A stretch of DNA of 8,561 nt. Source: Alphaproteobacteria bacterium (lineage in GTDB: Bacteria > Pseudomonadota > Alphaproteobacteria > Puniceispirillales > Puniceispirillaceae). Positions 1 through 5,808 of the stretch are shown one piece after another; positions within the stretch are counted from its first letter, which is position 1, and every line of letters begins with the position of its first letter. Both the position numbers and the translations under genes were made by a program. The notes under the pieces are model-generated. The model was not told the DNA's origin, searched no databases, and was given only the letters and a program-made list of their open reading frames with translations. The stretch covers positions 1-8,561 of the forward strand of contig WTHW01000103.1 in the NCBI GenBank assembly GCA_011526395.1. Reading direction: 5' to 3'.

Positions 1-16
1 TGGCATAATTCAGGTT

Positions 17-742
17 TTATGGAATGCGGCTCATAGGCTCTTGAAGCTCGATAATCAGCTCCTTTTTGCCAAGCCTTCCCATCAAATGTTCTTTTTCTTC
101 CACCAGTAAGATATCGCCATGATTGATGATGGCAACGCGGTCTGCGACTTCTTCTGCCTCTTCAATGTAATGTGTGGTCAAGATAATGGTCACACCATCA
201 GCCTTTAACTCTTCTACCAAACGCCACATATCATTGCGTAACTCAACATCAACGCCAGCTGATGGCTCGTCTAAAAATAGCAATTTCGGATGATGGCTCA
301 ACGCTTTTGCAATCATAACCCTGCGCTTCATGCCGCCTGATAGTGCCATATTGCGTGTGTCTTTTTTATCCCACAAAGATAAGCGCCTTAACACTTTTTC
401 AATATGATCATCGTCAGGTGGCAGGCCAAAAAGACCGCGTGATAATTTGACGGTTGTGATCACTTTTTCAAACGGCTCTAGCATGATTTCTTGGGGTACC
501 AATGATATTTGGCGCCTTGCTTGCAAGGGCTGTTTTACAACATCAAAACCACCAACAGTGATTGTGCCAGATGTGATGTTTGTCAAACCGCAAGTGGCTG
601 AAATCAATGATGTTTTGCCAGCGCCATTTGGACCTAATAGTGCAAGTATCTCACCTTCTTTCACAGTCAGATTTGCAGATTTCAGGGCAGAGAACCCATT
701 ATCATATGTTTTGCTTAGGTTTTTGATTTCAAGCATTGCCAT
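17..742 (-). CDS. ABC exporter ATP-binding protein, YadG-like, probably C-terminally truncated
   Basis: This is the cytoplasmic ATPase subunit of an ABC-2 type exporter; its permease is not in the window and would be expected to the left. Visible motifs are Walker A GPNGAGKT (37-44), Q-loop glutamine 84 in SLVPQE, signature LSGGM (134-138), Walker B LLFLDEP with catalytic Glu159, the D-loop (SAGVD), and H-loop His191 in TTHY. The context SLVPQE, LSGGMKRR and LDEPSAGVDVELR strongly recalls E. coli YadG. YadG proteins have roughly 308 residues; this one stops at 241, soon after the ATPase core. The five codons beyond the TAA (NLNYA) continue the family-like pattern IP..L, which suggests a nonsense change. 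The start could also be the second ATG (734-736), giving MLEIKNLS. A weak GAGATGG lies upstream. The substrate is unknown. Confidence 0.9.
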   Translation of the reverse strand: MAMLEIKNLSKTYDNGFSALKSANLTVKEGEILALLGPNGAGKTSLISATCGLTNITSGTITVGGFDVVKQPLQARRQISLVPQEIMLEPFEKVITTVKLSRGLFGLPPDDDHIEKVLRRLSLWDKKDTRNMALSGGMKRRVMIAKALSHHPKLLFLDEPSAGVDVELRNDMWRLVEELKADGVTIILTTHYIEEAEEVADRVAIINHGDILLVEEKEHLMGRLGKKELIIELQEPMSRIP

Positions 743-894
743 AGCTGTACCATCTCTAAAAAGGACAGGAGATAAAAAGACGATTAAAAGTCACGAAGTT
801 ATTATGTATCTATCTAGCATATCGCAGGATTTTGAGTTAGCGTTATTTTGCCTTTATTTGATTTTCAATACGAATTTAGCCGAACTGTTTTGCG
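743..894. promoter_or_regulatory. Divergent intergenic region between the ABC ATPase and azlC
   Basis: These 152 bases separate two outward-facing genes, so they should hold promoters for both the ABC ATPase (leftward) and azlCD (rightward). The stretch is AT-rich and no open frame in it looks like a gene. I could not find a convincing -35/-10 pair: the best rightward candidate, TTGAGT with a 17-base spacer and TATTTG, matches only 4/6 and 3/6. No clear Shine-Dalgarno site precedes azlC. Confidence 0.4.
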
Positions 895-1617
895 ATGATG
901 TCAAATTTCACCATGACTGGCATTTGGGATGCCATGAAGCTTCCGGGCATTGCGCTTGCGGCAACAATGCTCGGGTTTGCGACAATGGCGCGTGAAGCTG
1001 GCTTTACTCTCATGATGACAATGGCAAGCACAGCCGGCATTTGGGGTCTGCCAGGGCAAGTGGCTATGGTTGGCTTATGGGCAGGCGGTGCCAGCATTGC
1101 CTTGATTTTCATTGCTGTCTCAATGGCGAATATGCGGATGCTTTTGATGATGATTTCGGCAAGTGACATCATGAATGTACGCCAATTGAAACTGCCATTA
1201 TGGAAACATTTAATGTTATTTCATATGATGGCTGTCACCGGATGGGTGCAGGTTGGTTATATGGCGCCAAAATTCTCGGCCAAAGAGTTGCTAGAATATT
1301 ATCAGGGATTTGCGGTCACCATATTCTCAATGGCTCTGGGCGGTACGTTGGTCGGTTATTACGTCGCTGATATCATCTCTAACGAGATTTTGAGAATTTT
1401 CATTTATGTGACGCCCTTATATCTCGTCCTATTATCATTATCTGCAAGGCAAACAGGCAATCGTATCGCTGTCATCTCTGGTGGCATTTTTGCGGCGTTA
1501 CTATATCCCTATTATGGCAATCAGTCGCTATTTTTCGCTGGTGTTGCCGGCGGCCTGACCTCATTTGCCATCATGCAATGGCTTGACCGCGGCGCCAAAA
1601 ATAATGGTGGTAAGTAA
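895..1617 (+). CDS. azlC: AzlC family permease, large subunit of a branched-chain amino acid exporter
   Basis: This is a polytopic inner-membrane protein of 240 residues, the usual AzlC length (230-240). AzlC/YgaZ/BrnF proteins pair with a small AzlD/YgaH/BrnE partner to export branched-chain amino acids and sometimes methionine; here the substrate is inferred. Family features visible are the conserved stretch GIWGLPGQVAMVG (48-60), the N-x-R element ANMRMLL (78-84), and several long hydrophobic segments, with a short charged C-terminus (DRGAKNNGGK). azlD follows with overlapping stop and start (TAATG at 1615-1619), which supports translational coupling. The N-terminal half is unusually methionine-rich. 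Two adjacent ATGs at 895 and 898 are possible starts and no clear Shine-Dalgarno site decides between them. Confidence 0.85.
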   Translation: MMSNFTMTGIWDAMKLPGIALAATMLGFATMAREAGFTLMMTMASTAGIWGLPGQVAMVGLWAGGASIALIFIAVSMANMRMLLMMISASDIMNVRQLKLPLWKHLMLFHMMAVTGWVQVGYMAPKFSAKELLEYYQGFAVTIFSMALGGTLVGYYVADIISNEILRIFIYVTPLYLVLLSLSARQTGNRIAVISGGIFAALLYPYYGNQSLFFAGVAGGLTSFAIMQWLDRGAKNNGGK

Positions 1618-1985
1618 TGGCTGAGTTTGATTTGAATTTGGTTGCTTGGGGCGCTGTTATTTCCGGCATTATTGCGACCGCATTCTGGCGCGTGCTTGGG
1701 GTGCTATTATATCATAAGATCGCACAGAACAGCCCATTGATGCAATTGATCAACATGCTTGCCTACAGCTTGGTGGGCGCTGTGATGATGTTGTTGATGA
1801 TAAATCCGTCTGGCATATTGGCGACGACACAAATGTCTCATCGTATCATTGGCCTCATCATCGGCATCGTGGTGCTTTTTGTAACCAAAAAATTGCCAAT
1901 AGCGATCATCATCGCCATTGGCACATTTGGTATTTTATCGACATTTTTTGATAATACGTCGTTAATGCTTGCCTTTATCAGATAG
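1617..1985 (+). CDS. azlD: AzlD family small subunit of a branched-chain amino acid exporter
   Basis: A small hydrophobic protein of 122 residues with about four membrane segments, matching the size and layout of AzlD/YgaH partners. It has the typical early FWRVLG element (24-29), then a stretch NMLAYSLVGAVMMLLMI, then late hydrophobic helices ending in a short tail. Its start overlaps the azlC stop by one base, as expected of an obligate pair encoded in one operon. The last 24 bases overlap the 3' end of the convergent tautomerase gene, so there is no space for a terminator between them. The sequence is divergent from well-known AzlD proteins; position behind azlC is a large part of the evidence. 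Confidence 0.78.
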   Translation: MAEFDLNLVAWGAVISGIIATAFWRVLGVLLYHKIAQNSPLMQLINMLAYSLVGAVMMLLMINPSGILATTQMSHRIIGLIIGIVVLFVTKKLPIAIIIAIGTFGILSTFFDNTSLMLAFIR

Positions 1986-2156
1986 CAACTCGGCGCCAAT
2001 GCCCCAATTTTCTGCCTCTATTTCAGTTATCACGACCTGAATATTGTCGCGATTTCCGCCACAGCTCTCAACAAAGCCTGATGTTAAAGACTCCACCAGC
2101 GCTTTTTTCTGCTCAACGCTTCGGCCTTTCAGCATTTCAACGCGGATAATAGGCAT
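1962..2156 (-). CDS. 4-oxalocrotonate tautomerase family protein
   Basis: This 64-residue protein is a member of the tautomerase superfamily, small cytoplasmic enzymes that use the N-terminal proline, exposed by removal of Met, as general base. It aligns without gaps to Pseudomonas 4-oxalocrotonate tautomerase: after Met removal Pro1, LKGRS with Arg11, EQKKALVE, and VVITEIEAENWGIG. Arg11 is kept, but the second catalytic arginine (Arg39) is Gln and Phe50 is Trp, so true 4-oxalocrotonate activity is doubtful and another enol/keto substrate is likely. The start ATG follows the aldehyde dehydrogenase stop directly (TAAATG on the minus strand), implying translational coupling. Its 3' end overlaps azlD by 24 bases. 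The substrate is unknown. Confidence 0.88.
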   Translation of the reverse strand: MPIIRVEMLKGRSVEQKKALVESLTSGFVESCGGNRDNIQVVITEIEAENWGIGAELLSDKGKH

Positions 2157-3611
2157 TTATGCCTTCCAGCCAGAAATCGCTTTGATTTCCATGAAATCTT
2201 CAATGCCCCATTTTCCGCCTTCACGGCCATTGCCAGATGCTTTCATGCCACCAAATGGAGACATGCGGCCTCTGCCTTTGCCGTTCAATTCCACCATGCC
2301 AGAGCGCAATTGACGCGCTACACGGCGGCATGTCTCAGGGTTTTGGCTTTGGATGTAATTTGTCAGCCCGTAAGGCGTATCATTTGCAATTGCGATGGCC
2401 TCTTCTTCACTGTCAAATGGCATAATTGATAGGACAGGACCAAAGATTTCTTCACGCGCAATTGTCATATCATTTGTTACATTTGCAAAGACTGTTGGGC
2501 GCACAAAATAGCCATCATCCAAGCCATCAGGCTTGCCAGTGCCACCTGCAACTAATTCGGCGCCTTCAGATATGCCGGTTTCAATAAGTGACTGGATTTT
2601 GTCATATTGCACATCGCTGACAACAGGGCCGATATGACGTCCTGATTTATCAGATTTGTCAGGTTGCATCATCTCAGCAACGGCTTTGGCTGTGGCAACA
2701 GCCTCATCATAGCGATTGCGCGATACAAGCATGCGCGTTGGCGCATTACATGATTGACCTGTATTATTAAAGCAATGGATAGCACCGCGCTTTACAGCTT
2801 TTTCATCTGCGTCATCAAAGATGATATTGGCGCCTTTGCCACCTAATTCTAGATGAACACGTTTTAGTGTTTTTGCAGCATTCGCCGAGATAGCTTGCCC
2901 AGCTCTTGTTGAGCCAGTGAAAGAGATCATGTCAATATCTTCATGACCAGACAGCAATGTGCCGATGCCTGTGCCATCACCATGCACCATGTTAAACACG
3001 CCTGCTGGTGTGCCAGCTTCATGCATGATCTTTGCAAAGATTTGAGATGATAATGGGGCAATTTCTGATGGCTTTAGAACCATTGTGCATCCAGCCAAAA
3101 GCGCTGGTATCACTTTCAGTGTCACCTGATTCATTGGCCAATTCCACGGTGTGATTAAGCCGACAACACCCACAGGCTCATACACAATGCGATCTTCTGG
3201 TGCGTGATCTCCCAACGGGTGGTCAAATGCTAAATCTTTGACAGCCATCAGGAAATTTTCAATATGCCAGCTACCTGCTGTTACTTGTGCATTTGTGGCA
3301 TAATCAATCGGGGCGCCCATTTCAGTGGAAATCGCAACAGCCATTTCATCTGCATGGTCATTGTAAATAGCAAGGATACGCTCAACCAGTGCGATGCGCT
3401 CCTCCTTGCTTGATTGTGACCAGCTGTTAAATGCCGCCTTTGCAGCTGCAACCGCAGCCTCGCCATCTTTTTGGCCGCCTAGCATTACGGTGGCACATTG
3501 TGTGTCATATGATGGGTTCATCACAGGCATCTCACTGCCATCGATTGATTTCGTGAATGAGCCATTGATATAAAATTCAGTTGTATCAGGTAGTGCCATG
3601 TGATTTTCCAT
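2157..3611 (-). CDS. NAD(P)-dependent aldehyde dehydrogenase
   Basis: A full-length soluble aldehyde dehydrogenase that oxidises an aldehyde to the carboxylic acid. With the ATG at 3611 it has 484 residues. Visible are the oxyanion asparagine N157 in PWNWP, cofactor lysine K180 in LKPSE, the cofactor loop FTGSTRAG, general base E255 in LELGGKG, the catalytic Cys288 in NTGQSC, and E388 in EEIFGP. The C-terminal element SPFGGMKASGNGREGG is also typical of the family. The reading frame extends one codon further to a TTG at 3614, and a third possible start is the ATG at 3597-3599 giving MALPDTTE; no Shine-Dalgarno site decides. The gene is followed without a gap by the tautomerase. The aldehyde cannot be named; the motif set fits the broad betaine-aldehyde/DhaS-like group. 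Confidence 0.93.
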   Translation of the reverse strand: MENHMALPDTTEFYINGSFTKSIDGSEMPVMNPSYDTQCATVMLGGQKDGEAAVAAAKAAFNSWSQSSKEERIALVERILAIYNDHADEMAVAISTEMGAPIDYATNAQVTAGSWHIENFLMAVKDLAFDHPLGDHAPEDRIVYEPVGVVGLITPWNWPMNQVTLKVIPALLAGCTMVLKPSEIAPLSSQIFAKIMHEAGTPAGVFNMVHGDGTGIGTLLSGHEDIDMISFTGSTRAGQAISANAAKTLKRVHLELGGKGANIIFDDADEKAVKRGAIHCFNNTGQSCNAPTRMLVSRNRYDEAVATAKAVAEMMQPDKSDKSGRHIGPVVSDVQYDKIQSLIETGISEGAELVAGGTGKPDGLDDGYFVRPTVFANVTNDMTIAREEIFGPVLSIMPFDSEEEAIAIANDTPYGLTNYIQSQNPETCRRVARQLRSGMVELNGKGRGRMSPFGGMKASGNGREGGKWGIEDFMEIKAISGWKA

Positions 3612-3848
3612 CAAAATAAAGCTTATAAAAAGGTTAAAGATGAGAGCGGCTGATCCTGTTCATCACCATCACTCATCCTAGATTTGCATATCATAACTCA
3701 TATAGCTGTAACAGCATTAAATTAAAGGCAGTTTCTTGCAAAAAATCAGGTAAATTTCTTTGGTTGACTTCATCCCAAATCAGGTCATTGTTATAGCTTG
3801 TACGAACATTTCACATAGTCAAATACACCGTAAGAGGAATGAAATATC
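3612..3848. promoter_or_regulatory. Divergent intergenic region between the aldehyde dehydrogenase and rhodanese genes
   Basis: About 237 AT-rich bases lie between two outward-facing genes and must carry promoters in both directions. I see no gene in it. A TTGACT at 3764-3769 could be a rightward -35 box, but at 17 bases the following hexamer is ATTGTT, a poor -10. A nine-base direct repeat flanks it (listed separately). Leftwards, TATAAG at 3622-3627 on the minus strand lies very close to the start and lacks a -35 match. Confidence 0.4.
3743..3785 (+). repeat. Nine-base direct repeat AAATCAGGT in the divergent promoter region
   Basis: AAATCAGGT occurs at 3743-3751 and 3777-3785, a centre-to-centre distance of 34 bases, close to three helical turns. 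The possible -35 box TTGACT sits between the copies. This could be a regulator-binding pair, but a nine-base match within about 240 bases has an appreciable chance probability, so the assignment is weak. Confidence 0.25.
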
Positions 3849-4226
3849 ATGACAAAGACAGCAATGGGATATTTAGCAGAAGCCAATGATATTGTGCCGC
3901 GCCTATCAGTTGAAGATGCTATGGCAAAGCATGGTGATGACAATGTGGTTATTATTGATGTTCGTGATGGCAAGGCGATTGATGAGACAGGCACGATTGC
4001 GGGCGCACTTCGCATACCAAGAGGGTTTATCGAATTTGCAGCTGATGAGACTACAGACTTCCATAACGCATCTATCACAAAAGATAAGGAAATATTGGTT
4101 GTTTGTGCCGCTGGTGGTATGGCTGCATTGACAGGGCGCACTCTTACCGAAATGGGATATGACAAAGTCTATAATATTGGCGGTTTTTCTGCTTGGAAAG
4201 ACGCTGGCGGGCCGGTGGAATCATAA
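3849..4226 (+). CDS. Single-domain rhodanese-like protein
   Basis: A small cytoplasmic protein of 125 residues with one rhodanese domain, a fold that carries sulfur as a cysteine persulfide. Visible are the strand VVIIDVRDG (33-41), the segment GTIAGALRIPRG (48-59), catalytic Cys86 in VVCAAGGMA, and the terminal GGFSAWKDAGGPVE (111-124). The length is normal for single-domain rhodaneses of this alphaproteobacterial type. The active-site loop usually reads CxxGxR; here it is C-A-A-G-G-M, so the loop arginine is replaced by Met91, which may change substrate choice or activity. An AGAGGA at 3833-3838, 10 bases before the ATG, is a plausible ribosome binding site. It is the first gene of a rightward set, 44 bases ahead of the MttB homologue. 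Its sulfur donor and acceptor are unknown. Confidence 0.88.
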   Translation: MTKTAMGYLAEANDIVPRLSVEDAMAKHGDDNVVIIDVRDGKAIDETGTIAGALRIPRGFIEFAADETTDFHNASITKDKEILVVCAAGGMAALTGRTLTEMGYDKVYNIGGFSAWKDAGGPVES

Positions 4227-4270
4227 ATCTAGCAAGACTAAATTTCACAGACTAGAATGCCGAGTTATCC

Positions 4271-5803
4271 ATGGTAAGAAGAGCAAATCGTCGCGCGAAT
4301 GGGGGAGGCGATGCGCTATCTGCTATAGCGCAACTTCCGAGTAATTTTTCAAGAAATCATATGGCACCTTTATGCCCATTATCAGATGAGCAAATTGCAC
4401 AAATAGATGATAGAGCAAAACGCCTCATAGCTGAATTTGGCCTTGAGGTCTTAAGTGATGAGGCGCGACGGTTATATCGTGAGGCTGGTGCAGATGTAGA
4501 TGATGCCAATCAGATGGTGCGCATGTCAGCTGATCTCGTAGAAGCATTGTTAAAAACCGCACCGTCATCTTTTACGCTTCACAGCTACAATACAGACAGG
4601 CAAATCACAGTTGGTGGCAATCATATCAATTTTGGTATGGTATCAGGGCCGCCAAATGTGCATGACACCAAAGGTGGCAGGCGCGCTGGCAATTTTCAAG
4701 ATTATCAGAACTTCATCAAATTAGGCCAGCTCTTTAACGCCATTGATTTTTTCGGAAATCAAACATTAAGCCCATCAGATTTACCAGTAAATACACGCCA
4801 CCTCGACACCAATCTGGCAAATTTCCAGCTCACAGATAAACCGTTTCTATCTATGTCGATAGGTCATGTGCGTGTTATGGACACCGCCCATATGATGGCG
4901 ATTGCCAGAGGTTGCGCGCTTCAGGATCTCGCTGACGCACCAGCTGTTATGACAAATATCTCCATCAACAGCCCTCGCAAATTTGATACAGAAATGTCAT
5001 CTGCCCTTATTGCACTTGCGACACTTGGACAGCCGATTGTGGTAACGCCCTTTACGTTAATGGGTGCGATGACACCAGCCACTCTTGCAGGGGCGCTGGT
5101 CCAACAGCATGCTGAAGCCTTGTTTGCCATTGCTCTAACCCAAATCGTTAGAAAAGGCGCCCCAGTGGTTTATGGTGGCTTTACCTCAAATGTGGATATG
5201 AAATCAGGCGCACCTGCTTTTGGAACGCCAGAGAATAGTCTTGCAAATCTAGCAGGTGGGCAATTAGCGAGATTATATAATTTACCTTACAGAACATCTG
5301 CCTGTTCAGCATCAACATCAGTTGATGCACAAGCTGTTTGGGAAACACAAATGGCTTTATGGGGCGCCGTTCATGGTCACGGCAATATGATTTATCACGC
5401 CGCTGGCTGGAGCGAAGGTGGTCTTGTCGCCTCTTATGAGAAGCTTGTGGTTGATTGTGAGATGGTTCAAGCCATGAAGAAAATGCTTATCCCGATTGAA
5501 TTTTCCGAGGATGATTTTGGCCTAGATGCACATCAAGAAGTCGATCCCGGAGGGCATTTTTTTGGTGCTAGTCATACAATGTCACGTTATCAAAATGCGT
5601 TTTATGAACCATTTTTATCTGATTGGACAAATTATGAAGGCTGGCTTGAAAAAGGTGGCCTGAATGCAACAGAGCGGGCAAGTGAAATTTGGCCAAAAAT
5701 GTTGGACGCCTATCAGCCCCCGAACCTTGCGCAAGATAAGATAGAAGCCCTAGAGGCGTTTGTTGCCAAGCGTAAAGAGGCTATCGGAACGGCCGAGATA
5801 TAA
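4271..5803 (+). CDS. Trimethylamine methyltransferase (MttB) family protein, non-pyrrolysine
   Basis: A 510-residue member of the MttB superfamily (COG5598). Characterised relatives move a methyl group from a quaternary or tertiary amine (trimethylamine, glycine betaine, proline betaine, carnitine) to a corrinoid protein. Visible are the arginine/glycine-rich start MVRRANRRANGGG common in this group, then a helical region with IAEFGLEVLSDEARRLYREAG (split across 54-73), the barrel part with FGMVSGPPNVHD (121-132), VYGGFTSNVDMKSGAPAFGTP (300-320), the SACSASTSVDAQA segment (343-355), and SYEKLVVDCEM (388-398). The frame runs uninterrupted in sense codons and ends with TAA, so there is no UAG-encoded pyrrolysine. 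A start at Met31 (4361) is possible, but the basic N-terminus is family-like. The amidotransferase gene follows after 5 bases. No corrinoid protein gene is in view, so substrate and acceptor are unknown. Confidence 0.88.
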   Translation: MVRRANRRANGGGDALSAIAQLPSNFSRNHMAPLCPLSDEQIAQIDDRAKRLIAEFGLEVLSDEARRLYREAGADVDDANQMVRMSADLVEALLKTAPSSFTLHSYNTDRQITVGGNHINFGMVSGPPNVHDTKGGRRAGNFQDYQNFIKLGQLFNAIDFFGNQTLSPSDLPVNTRHLDTNLANFQLTDKPFLSMSIGHVRVMDTAHMMAIARGCALQDLADAPAVMTNISINSPRKFDTEMSSALIALATLGQPIVVTPFTLMGAMTPATLAGALVQQHAEALFAIALTQIVRKGAPVVYGGFTSNVDMKSGAPAFGTPENSLANLAGGQLARLYNLPYRTSACSASTSVDAQAVWETQMALWGAVHGHGNMIYHAAGWSEGGLVASYEKLVVDCEMVQAMKKMLIPIEFSEDDFGLDAHQEVDPGGHFFGASHTMSRYQNAFYEPFLSDWTNYEGWLEKGGLNATERASEIWPKMLDAYQPPNLAQDKIEALEAFVAKRKEAIGTAEI

Positions 5804-5808
5804 GCATC

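Noticed and set aside
743..894. Riboswitch or small RNA ahead of azlC
   Set aside because: The stretch is short and AT-rich, and I saw no extended stem structure or known aptamer motif.
447..995. Plus-strand open frame of 182 codons
   Set aside because: It lies mostly antisense to the ABC ATPase, continues into the azlC start in another frame, and shows no family motif; it is a shadow of real coding sequence.
2237..2425. Plus-strand short open frame inside the aldehyde dehydrogenase
   Set aside because: It is antisense to conserved dehydrogenase motifs and lacks any motif of its own.
1962..3611. Aromatic meta-cleavage pathway (2-hydroxymuconic semialdehyde dehydrogenase plus 4-oxalocrotonate tautomerase)
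   Set aside because: The tautomerase lacks Arg39, the dehydrogenase does not carry the motif context I know from XylG/DmpC, and no dioxygenase, decarboxylase or hydratase gene is nearby.
3612..3660. Promoter for the aldehyde dehydrogenase using TATAAG on the minus strand
   Set aside because: No -35-like hexamer lies 16-18 bases upstream and the box sits very close to the start codon.
3791..4165. Minus-strand open frame opposite the rhodanese
   Set aside because: The rhodanese on the other strand has clear catalytic motifs, while this frame has low-complexity Ser/Ala/Ile composition and no recognisable domain.
4227..4270. Intrinsic terminator between the rhodanese and the MttB homologue
   Set aside because: Only a five-base TCTAG/CTAGA pairing with a long loop is present and no U-run follows it, so read-through from the rhodanese is likely.
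4271..5803. Pyrrolysine (UAG read-through) in the MttB homologue
   Set aside because: The frame is open from start to a TAA stop with sense codons throughout, so no in-frame UAG exists.
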